Source: Campylobacter concisus
Lineage (GTDB): Bacteria > Campylobacterota > Campylobacteria > Campylobacterales > Campylobacteraceae
Assembly (NCBI RefSeq): GCF_003049085.1
Contig: NZ_PIQX01000006.1
Span: 1-64,000 of the forward strand
Reading direction: 5' to 3'
DNA: 64,000 nt
Part shown: in pieces, positions 55,354 through 64,000 of the stretch
Position numbering within the stretch: position 1 is the stretch's first letter
How the letters are laid out: each line of letters opens with the position of its first letter
Translations under genes and position numbers: made by a program
Notes under the pieces: generated by a model
Told to the model about the DNA's origin: nothing
The model's database searches: none
Seen by the model: only the letters and a program-made list of their open reading frames with translations

Positions 55354-56393
55354 AAATTCTTTTTGTCATAGCCGCACTTAGAAATGGTGGGGCTGAACGT
55401 GTGCTAAATGTGCTTGCAAATGAGCTTAGCAAGGACAATGAGATCACTATCGCTCTGCTTGAAGAGGACCTTGGGCTTTATAAATTTAGTGACAATATAA
55501 ATATCATAAACCTTAACGTCACTGGCTCAGGGCTCGCTTTAAAATTTAAGAAAATCCTAGCTCTTAGAGCACTTTTTAAAGAGCAAAGGGCTGATCTGAT
55601 AATGAGCTTTATCGACTGGACAAATGTCGCTTGTGTGTTGGCAAATGCTGGTCTAAGGAGCAAACTAATAGCAACCGAGCATCACGAGCATAGCTACTTA
55701 AAAAGCAAGGTCGCAAGCGCTATGCGTGATATTTCCTATAAATTTGTAGATGGCTTAAGCGTGCTAAGCAAAAGCGACTACGAGTACTATAAATTTGTCA
55801 AAAACTGCGAGGTTATCCACAATCCACTTTTTATCGATGTGCCTGAAAATTGTGAGAAGCAAAATGTCATCTTAAGCGTGGCAAGGCTGGAGGCAGTAAA
55901 GGGCTATGATATCTATTTTGAGGCACTTAGCAAGGTGGATAAGAGCTTGCTTGATGGCTGGGAGATAAAGATCGCAGGTAGTGGCAGACAGGAAGCCGAG
56001 CTAAAGCAAATGGCGTCAAATTTAGGGCTTAACGTAAAATTTCTAGGCCACATAAGCGACGTTAGTAAGCTTTATAGCGAGGCAAAAATTTTTATTCTTA
56101 GCTCACGAAGCGAGGGGCTTTCAAACGTGCTAATCGAATCAGGCGCTTTTGGTTGCGCTAGGCTAAGTAGCGACACCGTGGGCGCAAGAGAGCTTATAAA
56201 TGACGGCACGGACGGGCTTATCTTTAAAAATGGCGACGCAAATGACCTAAAAGATAAGCTTGAAATGCTTTTAAAAGACGAAAATTTAAGGCAAAAACTA
56301 GCAGAAAATGCCGGCGAAAGTGCAAATTTATTTAGCAAAGAAAACATCATCAAGCAGTGGCGAGAATTTATCAAAAAGGTTGTTAGCAAGTGA
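55350..56393 (+). CDS. GT4 glycosyltransferase, PglH-like (second copy)
   Basis: The 347-residue paralogue of the preceding enzyme has LFVIAALRNGGAERVLNVLANELS, MSFIDWTNVACVLANAGLRSKLIATEHHEHSYL, MRDISYKFVDGLSVLSKSDYEYY, VARLEAVKGYDIY, IAGSGRQEAELKQ and SSRSEGLSNVLIESGAFGCAR. I set the start at GTG 55350, with GGAGG 6 bases before it and a GTGA overlap with the previous stop; a longer frame from 55317 lies inside the neighbour. Confidence 0.8.
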   Translation: MKILFVIAALRNGGAERVLNVLANELSKDNEITIALLEEDLGLYKFSDNINIINLNVTGSGLALKFKKILALRALFKEQRADLIMSFIDWTNVACVLANAGLRSKLIATEHHEHSYLKSKVASAMRDISYKFVDGLSVLSKSDYEYYKFVKNCEVIHNPLFIDVPENCEKQNVILSVARLEAVKGYDIYFEALSKVDKSLLDGWEIKIAGSGRQEAELKQMASNLGLNVKFLGHISDVSKLYSEAKIFILSSRSEGLSNVLIESGAFGCARLSSDTVGARELINDGTDGLIFKNGDANDLKDKLEMLLKDENLRQKLAENAGESANLFSKENIIKQWREFIKKVVSK

Positions 56394-57514
56394 AAAAATT
56401 AGCCGTTTTTTTATACTCGATGGGACCTGGTGGGGCTGAGCGAAATGTGGCAAATTTACTGCCATTTTTGGTTAAACGTTATGAAGTTCATCTCATCTTA
56501 ATGAGCAAGGTCATCGCCTATGAGATCCCAAGCGAGGTGCAAATCCACTTTATAGAAAATAGCGATCCTTATGAAAGCGGGCTAAAGAAGCTTGCAAGGC
56601 TCTTTTTAGCGATGCCAATGCTTGCCTTTAAGTATAAAAAGCTTTGTCAAAATTTGGGCATAGATATGCAGTTTGTGCTGATGAACCGCCCTTGTTATAT
56701 TGCTGGGCTTGCTAGAATTTTGGGCTTTAAAAAGAGGCTAGTTATCAGCGAGCGAAGCTGTCCGTCGATCCTATATAAAAACGATCTAAGCGGTAGGGTT
56801 AATAAATTCTTACTCACTCATCTTTATAAAAAAGCTGATCTCATCCTTGCAAATGCAGCTGGCAACAAAGAGGATCTGGTGCAAAATTTTGGCATGAGCG
56901 AGGCAAAAACAAAGGTGCTTTATAACGCCCTTGATCTAAAAACTATAAATTTGCTAAAAGATGAGCCGCTTGAGAGTGGTTTTAGTCCATTTTTCATAAA
57001 TATTGGCCGCCTTGATAGCGGTAAAAATCAAGCCATGTTAATAAAAATAATAGCTTCTATTAACGACCCTCGCGCCACGCTTGGCATCCTTGGCAAAGGA
57101 CCTTTAAAGGATGAGCTGCAAAATTTAATAAACAAGCTTGGCGTAGATAAGCGAGTAAAGCTTCTTGGCACTGATAAAAATCCTTTTAGACACATAAAAA
57201 ATGCCTCGTGTTTGCTTTGTGCTTCGCGTTTTGAGGGCTTTTCAAATGTCCTGCTTGAAGCACTAGCATGTGAGAAAACTATCATCTCAACCGAGCATAA
57301 AAGCGGTGCAAAGGAGCTTTTGGGCGAGAGTGAGTTTGGCATTTTGGTGCCTGTTGATGATGAAAATGCAATGAAAGAGGCGATGATAAAGGTGCTTAAT
57401 GCGCCTGAAATAAGGCAAAATTTTGAAAATGTTGCGTATAATCGGGCTAAATTTTTTGATAGTGAAAATATAGCGAGCGAGCTTATAAATTTTTTGGAAA
57501 ATCCTAATGAATAG
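56390..57514 (+). CDS. pglJ: N-glycan GalNAc transferase PglJ
   Basis: The 374-residue GT4 enzyme is close to C. jejuni PglJ in KLAVFLYSMGPGGAERNVANLLPFLVKRYEVHLILM, YEIPSEVQIHF, YKKLCQNLGIDMQFVLMNRP, VNKFLLTHLYKKADLILANAAGN, NIGRLDSGKNQAMLI and SRFEGFSNVLLEALAC...EHKSGAKELLG. PglJ adds the second GalNAc to the undecaprenyl-linked bacillosamine-GalNAc. Start GTG at 56390, overlapping the preceding stop. Confidence 0.86.
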   Translation: MKKLAVFLYSMGPGGAERNVANLLPFLVKRYEVHLILMSKVIAYEIPSEVQIHFIENSDPYESGLKKLARLFLAMPMLAFKYKKLCQNLGIDMQFVLMNRPCYIAGLARILGFKKRLVISERSCPSILYKNDLSGRVNKFLLTHLYKKADLILANAAGNKEDLVQNFGMSEAKTKVLYNALDLKTINLLKDEPLESGFSPFFINIGRLDSGKNQAMLIKIIASINDPRATLGILGKGPLKDELQNLINKLGVDKRVKLLGTDKNPFRHIKNASCLLCASRFEGFSNVLLEALACEKTIISTEHKSGAKELLGESEFGILVPVDDENAMKEAMIKVLNAPEIRQNFENVAYNRAKFFDSENIASELINFLENPNE

Positions 57515-59606
57515 AAATTTATTTTTTAAAAATTACTCTTTATACTTGATGATATTTGTCGCAGTCTTTTTTAGCGTGATTTGCAGGCTTTACTGGGTCT
57601 TTTGGGCGAGTGAATATCCGGTATTTTTCTGGAACAACGAGCTGATGATCAGCACAAACGACGGCTACGCATTTGCCGAGGGTGCAAGGGACATGCTGGC
57701 TGGCTTTCACCAAGAAAACGACCTTAGCTACTACGGCTATCCGCTCTCGACGCTTACTTACTGGATCGTGAAATTTCTGGGCGTCAAGCTTGAGACGGCG
57801 ATGATTTATATGAGCGTATTTTTCTCATCGCTTGTCGCTGTGCCAGTCATCTTGATCGCAAATGAGTATAAGCTCAAATTTGCTGGCTTCATCGCCGCAC
57901 TTCTTGCTGTCGTCGCAAATAGCTACTACAACCGCACGATGGCAGGATACTACGACACTGACATGCTCATCATCCCACTTAGCGTCTTTGTCGTCTGGGG
58001 ACTTGTTAGGGTGCTTGAGAAAAAGGACGCAAAGAGCCTAATAATCGCACCTTTGAGTGTGCTTATTTATATGTGGTGGTATGCGAGTGCGTTTTCGCTT
58101 ATTAGCATTTTAACTGGGCTATTTTTACTTTACACGCTCATCTTTGATAGGAAAAATCCACTTTTTTACCTTGAAATTTCACTGCTTTTACTTGCTATTT
58201 CGAACCTTGATCTAACGCTTAAATTTATCGCTATCATCGCTATTTACGCACTTTGTCTTTTTAAAAAAGAGGTGATAAATTTAAAAATTGCTCTTGGTAT
58301 TTTGGCAGTTATTTTTATAGTTTTTGTCATTCGTGGCGGACTAAATCCGATTATTTTTCAGCTTAAATTTTACGTCTTTAGAGATGCGCCTGAAGTTGGC
58401 GGTATGAGTTTTCACTTTTTTAATGTCAATCAGACTATTCAAGAGTCAAGCATCGTTGATTTTACGCTATTTTGCGAGAGGATTAGCGCAAATGTCATCA
58501 CATTTTTGATCTCGCTTGCTGGCGTTGCTCTTTTTTGCTTTAAATACCGCTCATTTGCCATCTCGCTTGGCATGCTAGCTCTTGGCTTTTTAGCCTTTAA
58601 AAGCGGCCTTAGATTTACTATTTATGCTGTGCCTATCATGGCACTTGGATTTGGCTACTTGGTGGAGTTTATACTTTCAAATTTAAAGCTAAAAGGAGCG
58701 GTGCTAAATCTTGCGAGAGCTTTTATAACCGTGCTTGCTCTTACTCCAGCGCTCATTCATATCTATGGTTACAAAGCTGAGCCAGTTTTTGTGCACAAAG
58801 AGGTTGAAATTTTAAATAAGCTAAAAGGTATCGCAGGACGCGAGGACTACGTGGTTGCGTGGTGGGACTATGGATATCCGATTAGATATTACAGCGATGT
58901 TAAGACGCTCATTGATGGCGGAAAGCACCTTGGACGTGAAAATTTTGCCGTGAGTTTTGCGCTTGGAAGCGATGAGATAAGCTCAGCAAATATGGCAAGA
59001 CTTGATGTTGAGTACACAGAGAGAAATTTTAAAGAGCGATTTAATGGCAATTTGGCTCAAATTTTAAAAGAGAGAAATGCAAGCATCGATCATTTTTTTA
59101 GCGATATAAAAGAGGCAAATTTTAGCCTGCCAGCAAAGACTAGGGATATTTACTACTACTTGCCAGATAGGATGCTTGGTATTTTTCCGACCATTTTGCA
59201 ATTTAGCAAGATCGATCTAAAAAGCGGTAAAAATTTAAACAACGGCCTTTTTATCGTCACAAGAGCGATCTCTCAAAATGAAAATGGCATTAGACTAAAT
59301 GGTGGTTTTACGCTCACAAGTGATGTCACAAATTTAATCTATGATGGCAATATCTTGCCTCTTAAATCTTTCATAGAGACTGATTATAACGAGGCTGGCA
59401 AGCTAAATGTCAAAGAGTATAAAAATAACGAAAGCTCAAATATTTCTGTCATTTTTATGAGGGATTATGGCAGATTCATCATCCTTGATGAGAGCATTTT
59501 AAATAGCGCCTACATCCAGCTTTTCGTGCTTGAAAGATACGATCCTAAGGTCTTTGAGCCAGTCATACTTGACGGGGCGGCAAAAGTTTATAGGCTAAAG
59601 AGGTAG
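57507..59606 (+). CDS. pglB: Oligosaccharyltransferase PglB
   Basis: The 699-residue enzyme attaches the lipid-linked glycan to Asn in D/E-X-N-X-S/T sequons in the periplasm. It matches C. jejuni PglB along its length: SVICRLYWVFWASEYPVFFWNNELMISTNDGYAFAEGARDMLAGFHQENDLSYYG shares the first metal loop, NSYYNRTMAGYYDTDML the second, GGLNPIIFQLKFYVFR the membrane part, and WWDYG at 452-456 with YPIRYYSDVKTLIDGGKHLG the periplasmic sequon-binding part. The terminal AKVYRLKR parallels AKVFKLKI. It overlaps pglJ by 8 bases and is followed 2 bases later by pglA. Confidence 0.94.
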   Translation: MNRNLFFKNYSLYLMIFVAVFFSVICRLYWVFWASEYPVFFWNNELMISTNDGYAFAEGARDMLAGFHQENDLSYYGYPLSTLTYWIVKFLGVKLETAMIYMSVFFSSLVAVPVILIANEYKLKFAGFIAALLAVVANSYYNRTMAGYYDTDMLIIPLSVFVVWGLVRVLEKKDAKSLIIAPLSVLIYMWWYASAFSLISILTGLFLLYTLIFDRKNPLFYLEISLLLLAISNLDLTLKFIAIIAIYALCLFKKEVINLKIALGILAVIFIVFVIRGGLNPIIFQLKFYVFRDAPEVGGMSFHFFNVNQTIQESSIVDFTLFCERISANVITFLISLAGVALFCFKYRSFAISLGMLALGFLAFKSGLRFTIYAVPIMALGFGYLVEFILSNLKLKGAVLNLARAFITVLALTPALIHIYGYKAEPVFVHKEVEILNKLKGIAGREDYVVAWWDYGYPIRYYSDVKTLIDGGKHLGRENFAVSFALGSDEISSANMARLDVEYTERNFKERFNGNLAQILKERNASIDHFFSDIKEANFSLPAKTRDIYYYLPDRMLGIFPTILQFSKIDLKSGKNLNNGLFIVTRAISQNENGIRLNGGFTLTSDVTNLIYDGNILPLKSFIETDYNEAGKLNVKEYKNNESSNISVIFMRDYGRFIILDESILNSAYIQLFVLERYDPKVFEPVILDGAAKVYRLKR

Positions 59607-59608
59607 AG

Positions 59609-60724
59609 ATGGCAAGGATAGGATTTTTAAGCCACGCTGATATGAGCATACACTTTTTTAGACGCCCTATAATGCAGGCTTTAAAAGATATGGGGCATGA
59701 AGTTTTTGCTATCGCTCCAAAAGGAAATTTTACTGATGAGCTTGCCAAAAGCTTTCACGCTGTTACCTACGAGCTTGATAAGGCGAGCCTAAATCCGCTA
59801 ACTGTGATAAATAACTCAAAAAAATTATCTCAAATTTTAGGTGAGCTAAATTTAGACCTGCTTCAAACTGGCGCTCACAAGTCAAATGTATTTGGCACGT
59901 TTGCCGCTAAAAACGCTGGCATAAAACACGTGATAAATTTAGTTGAAGGCCTTGGTAGCTTTTATATCGATGATGATATTAAGACGAAGGCTGTGCGTTT
60001 TGTCATGGAGAGTCTTTATAAATTTTCCTTTGCAAAGGCTGATGCTTGCGTGTTTGTAAACGACTCTGACGCTAATTATATGATCTCTCGTAATTTGATA
60101 GATAAAAGTAAAGTTTACCGCATAAAAAGTGTCGGTGTTGATACTGCTAAATTTGACCCAGCTATCACGCAGGCGGCTGACCTTGGTGAAAAAAAGGTCA
60201 TTTTGATGATCGCAAGAGCGATGTGGCACAAGGGTGTTCGAGAATTTTACGAGGCAGCTGAAATTTTAAATGGCTACAAAAACTGCGAATTTATCTTTGT
60301 GGGTGAGGGCTTTGCTGGTAATAAATCAACTGCGGACGAGAGCTTTTTAAAAGGTGGTAAAGTATGTTATCTTGGCGCTAGAAACGACATACCACAGCTT
60401 TTAAAGGCATCTTACTTGCTAGCACTTCCTAGCTACAAAGAGGGCTTTCCAAGAACGGTTTTAGAGGCGATGAGTATGGCTAAAGCAGTCGTTGCAAGCG
60501 ACGTGACAGGCTGTAATGAAGCTGTAAGAGAGGGCTATAACGGACTTTTATGCAAAGTAAAAGACGCAAGCGATCTTGCTAGTAAGATAAAAATTTTACT
60601 TGATGACGAGAAGCTTTGCACTAAACTTGGGCAAAATGGCAGGGACTGGGCGGTGAGTGAGTTTGACGAGAAGCAAATCGCAAAAAGATATATAGAAATT
60701 TATAGGAAATTTATAGATGTATAG
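59609..60724 (+). CDS. pglA: N-glycan GalNAc transferase PglA
   Basis: The 371-residue GT4 enzyme matches C. jejuni Pgl[104 protein letters not shown] and [23 protein letters not shown]. PglA adds the first GalNAc to undecaprenyl-diphospho-bacillosamine. It overlaps pglC by 8 bases. Confidence 0.92.
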   Translation: MARIGFLSHADMSIHFFRRPIMQALKDMGHEVFAIAPKGNFTDELAKSFHAVTYELDKASLNPLTVINNSKKLSQILGELNLDLLQTGAHKSNVFGTFAAKNAGIKHVINLVEGLGSFYIDDDIKTKAVRFVMESLYKFSFAKADACVFVNDSDANYMISRNLIDKSKVYRIKSVGVDTAKFDPAITQAADLGEKKVILMIARAMWHKGVREFYEAAEILNGYKNCEFIFVGEGFAGNKSTADESFLKGGKVCYLGARNDIPQLLKASYLLALPSYKEGFPRTVLEAMSMAKAVVASDVTGCNEAVREGYNGLLCKVKDASDLASKIKILLDDEKLCTKLGQNGRDWAVSEFDEKQIAKRYIEIYRKFIDV

Positions 60725-61322
60725 AAATTTTTTAAAGAGGGTGATTGATATTTTGGGGGCTTTGTTTTTGCTCATTTTAACGTCACCTATCATCATAGCA
60801 ACGGCGATTTTTATCTATTTTAAAGTAAGCCGTGATGTTATTTTCACGCAGGCAAGACCAGGTCTTAATGAGAAAATTTTTAAAATTTATAAATTTAAGA
60901 CGATGAGCGATGAGCGTGACGCAAATGGCGAGCTCTTGCCAGATGAGCAGCGTCTTGGTAGATTTGGTAAGCTAATCCGTTCGCTTAGCCTCGATGAGCT
61001 ACCACAGTTATTTAACGTGCTAAAGGGCGACATGAGCTTCATTGGGCCAAGGCCGCTTTTAGTTGAGTATCTGCCTATTTATAACGAAACGCAAAAGCAC
61101 CGTCACGACGTACGTCCAGGTATCACAGGGCTAGCGCAAGTAAATGGCAGAAACGCCATAAGCTGGGAGAAAAAATTTGAGTACGACGTCTATTACGCTA
61201 AAAATTTAAGCTTTATGCTTGATGTAAAGATTGCCTTACAGACCATCGAAAAGGTGCTAAAACGAAGTGGCGTCAGCAAAGAGGGGCAGGCTACGACGGA
61301 GAAATTTAATGGCAAAAACTAA
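60717..61322 (+). CDS. pglC: Undecaprenyl-phosphate bacillosamine-phosphotransferase PglC
   Basis: The 201-residue monotopic phosphoglycosyltransferase has one re-entrant hydrophobic segment (residues 11-36), [21 protein letters not shown], the catalytic Asp93-Glu94 pair in [25 protein letters not shown] (same numbering as C. jejuni PglC), and [15 protein letters not shown]. It starts the N-glycan by placing phospho-diNAc-bacillosamine on undecaprenyl phosphate. Its 3' end overlaps pglD. Confidence 0.94.
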   Translation: MYRNFLKRVIDILGALFLLILTSPIIIATAIFIYFKVSRDVIFTQARPGLNEKIFKIYKFKTMSDERDANGELLPDEQRLGRFGKLIRSLSLDELPQLFNVLKGDMSFIGPRPLLVEYLPIYNETQKHRHDVRPGITGLAQVNGRNAISWEKKFEYDVYYAKNLSFMLDVKIALQTIEKVLKRSGVSKEGQATTEKFNGKN

Positions 61323-61899
61323 GAAAATTTACATCTACGGAGCAAGCGGTCACGGGCTAGTCGTAGCTGACATCGCTAGAAGCAACGGCTATGATGAGAT
61401 AGTTTTTTTAGATGATGCTAGTGAGTGTAAATTTAGCCCAGAGCTTGAAAAAGCAGACATCATAATAGCTATTGGCGAAAACAAAACAAGGCAAAAGATC
61501 AGCCAAAAAGTAGAGGCTGCTGGCTTTGATATAGTAAATTTGATCCATAAAAGTGCGGTTGTGAGCGAAAGTGCTGTGATAGAAAAAGGCGTAGTTGTCA
61601 TGCCAAATGCCGTTATAAACGCAAAAGCCCGCATAAAAGAGGGTGCTATCATAAATTCTGGCGCGGTGATAGAGCATGAGTGCGTGATAGGTAAATTTGC
61701 TCACATCAGCCCAAATGCAGCCCTTGCTGGAAATGTTAGCGTGGGCGAATTTACGCACATAGGTATCGGCTCAAGCATCATTCAAGGTATAAGTATTGGC
61801 AAAAACTGCATCATCGGCGCTGGAAGCGTGGTTGTTAGAGATATAAAAGATGACACAAAGGCTTACGGCGTGCCAGCGAGCGAGCGCGCTAAGATATAA
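61309..61899 (+). CDS. pglD: UDP-4-amino-sugar N-acetyltransferase PglD
   Basis: The 196-residue left-handed beta-helix acetyltransferase has an N-terminal Rossmann-like part ([17 protein letters not shown]), followed by hexapeptide repeats ([39 protein letters not shown]) with the catalytic His of EHE, and [16 protein letters not shown]. It acetylates the C4 amino group to give UDP-diNAc-bacillosamine. I prefer ATG 61309 (GGAG upstream, family-normal length); a longer frame from 61267 lies inside pglC. Confidence 0.92.
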   Translation: MAKTKKIYIYGASGHGLVVADIARSNGYDEIVFLDDASECKFSPELEKADIIIAIGENKTRQKISQKVEAAGFDIVNLIHKSAVVSESAVIEKGVVVMPNAVINAKARIKEGAIINSGAVIEHECVIGKFAHISPNAALAGNVSVGEFTHIGIGSSIIQGISIGKNCIIGAGSVVVRDIKDDTKAYGVPASERAKI

Positions 61900-61911
61900 A
61901 TTTAAAAATAA

Positions 61912-63039
<1,128 letters not shown>

Positions 63040-64000
63040 ATGTTTCATGCAACAAAGTTAAAAAGGCTTGTATTTTTCCTTCTTGGCGATGTTTTTATAT
63101 TTATCTTTTCGATATATGCGGCTTATCTTTTAAGATTTAACGCTGACATCCCAGATATCTACGTGCAAGGGCTTTTTGTAACGGCTGGATTTTTGATCGT
63201 ATTTAAGCTCTTTTTTATGTGGATGTTTAAAATTTACAAGGTGCCGTGGAGGTTTTTCGGATTAAACGAAGCAAGAAAAATTTTCTTAGCTCACGTTTGC
63301 TCAGCGGTTTTATTTACGATCATTTTTTTTATCATTCAAGATTTTTTAAATCCGTACCCAAGAAGCGTTATTTTCATTGATCTTCTTATTTCATGCTTAC
63401 TTGTTGGGCTTTTAAGAATTTCAAAACGCATGGTGCTTGACTTTTCAAACAAACCTCACAAAGGTGAGCCTTGTATCGTTATAGGCGCTACCTCAAAAGC
63501 GCTTCACGTCTTGCGTGGCTTAAAACAAGGGTATCTTGACTACTACGCGGTTGGAGTGGTAGATGGTAGAAGCGACCTTGTTGGTACTTATTGTGATGGA
63601 TTTTTAGTTCAAGATAAAAAAGATATACCAAACCTTATAAAAGACTACGACGCAAAGACTGCTATCATCGCACTAGCACTTGATCAAGACGAGCTTCAAG
63701 CTTTAGTTGATGAGCTAAGTGGATATGGTATAAGAGATATGAAACTCTTTTCGCTTATCGAAAATGAGCCGATCAAGGATATCTCTATTGAAGACTTGCT
63801 CGCTAGAAAGCCAAAAGATTTAAACCCAGAGGCTATTTCAAATTTCTTAAAAGATAAAAGAGTACTTGTCACTGGAGCTGGAGGCAGTATAGGAAGTGAA
63901 ATTTGTAAGCAATGCTTAAAATTTGGTGTAAGTGAGCTTATAATGGTTGAGCACAGCGAGTTTAACCTTTATAAGATAGGCGAAGATACAAAAGATAAAA
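63040..64000 (+). CDS. pglF: UDP-GlcNAc 4,6-dehydratase PglF (3' part cut by window end)
   Basis: The first 320 codons are visible, open to the window edge. The start ATG shares its A with the base after the pglE stop. The N-terminus is strongly hydrophobic with four membrane segments within about 130 residues (for example RLVFFLLGDVFIFIFSIYAAYLL). A CoA-binding-like Rossmann domain follows (CIVIGATSKALHVLRGL), and the catalytic dehydratase domain begins with VLVTGAGGSIGSEICKQCLKFG near residue 278. This is the FlaA1/PglF layout. PglF makes the 4-keto-6-deoxy sugar that PglE aminates. Catalytic Tyr/Lys positions lie outside the window. Confidence 0.92.
   Translation, partial: MFHATKLKRLVFFLLGDVFIFIFSIYAAYLLRFNADIPDIYVQGLFVTAGFLIVFKLFFMWMFKIYKVPWRFFGLNEARKIFLAHVCSAVLFTIIFFIIQDFLNPYPRSVIFIDLLISCLLVGLLRISKRMVLDFSNKPHKGEPCIVIGATSKALHVLRGLKQGYLDYYAVGVVDGRSDLVGTYCDGFLVQDKKDIPNLIKDYDAKTAIIALALDQDELQALVDELSGYGIRDMKLFSLIENEPIKDISIEDLLARKPKDLNPEAISNFLKDKRVLVTGAGGSIGSEICKQCLKFGVSELIMVEHSEFNLYKIGEDTKDK

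Noticed and set aside
60717-61322. PglC and the 29845-30780 transferase as duplicates of one enzyme
   Set aside because: They share only the catalytic core; the latter has an extra N-terminal domain and a different context, so they are separate initiating enzymes.
61408-61758. 116-codon antisense frame in pglD
   Set aside because: It lies opposite the hexapeptide-repeat region, whose regular codons leave an open complement; nothing supports expression.

Overview
The window looks like a chromosome segment of a Campylobacter close to C. concisus (Campylobacterota). Three things point there: AT-rich sequence with TTG, GTG and ATG starts and ATGA overlaps; the epsilonproteobacterial gene order fliR - acidic protein - gmk - tatA - argS; and a full Campylobacter-type N-glycosylation (pgl) gene set. 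Species is inferred from protein resemblance only.

Layout. (1) 1-4.6 kb, minus strand: a decayed copy of a large toxin-like gene, a putative periplasmic immunity protein, and a 1183-residue protein ending in a GH19 chitinase/lysozyme-like domain. This has the shape of an effector-immunity pair, probably type VI secretion linked. (2) 4.7-13.3 kb: core genes murD and mraY (minus), then gpmI, fliR, a pseudo-receiver acidic protein, gmk, tatA and argS (plus). (3) 13.3-29.8 kb: a strikingly AT-rich glycan island. It opens with a PglK-like ABC flippase, followed by a six-gene cassette (methyltransferase, KdsC-like phosphatase, GatZ-like aldolase homologue, cupin, nucleotidyltransferase-kinase fusion, C-methyltransferase-like protein), five clearly GT-B-type glycosyltransferases and two AsnB-type amidotransferases. 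A convergent initiating sugar-phosphate transferase closes it. (4) 30.8-37 kb: yeiH-type transporter, a fused nadD-rsfS, then gapA-pgk-tpiA (unusually GC-rich) and fabI. (5) 37-42.4 kb: a wrecked DUF2625 gene, an operator-rich intergenic stretch, a frameshifted TonB-dependent heme-type receptor, an Mqo-like oxidoreductase and a DUF4272 protein. (6) 42.4-64 kb: sugar-nucleotide genes (UDP-glucuronate epimerase, galE, ugd, tviB-like dehydrogenase) with a secreted DNA ligase and an ecotin embedded among them. These lead into a long, tightly packed N-glycosylation operon: second oligosaccharyltransferase, Wzx-like flippase, GT25, pglI-like, two pglH-like genes, pglJ, pglB, pglA, pglC, pglD, pglE and a truncated pglF.

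How they work together. PglF, PglE and PglD would make UDP-diNAc-bacillosamine. PglC would load it on undecaprenyl phosphate, PglA, PglJ, the PglH-like enzymes and PglI would extend the glycan, a PglK-type protein would flip it, and PglB would transfer it to Asn. GalE and the two UDP-sugar dehydrogenases supply Gal/GalNAc and uronic acids. The AsnB pair in the AT-rich island could amidate such uronic acids. The best candidate for an undescribed system is the 15.0-20.6 kb cassette, which looks like a pathway for an unusual activated, methylated sugar or sugar-like residue.
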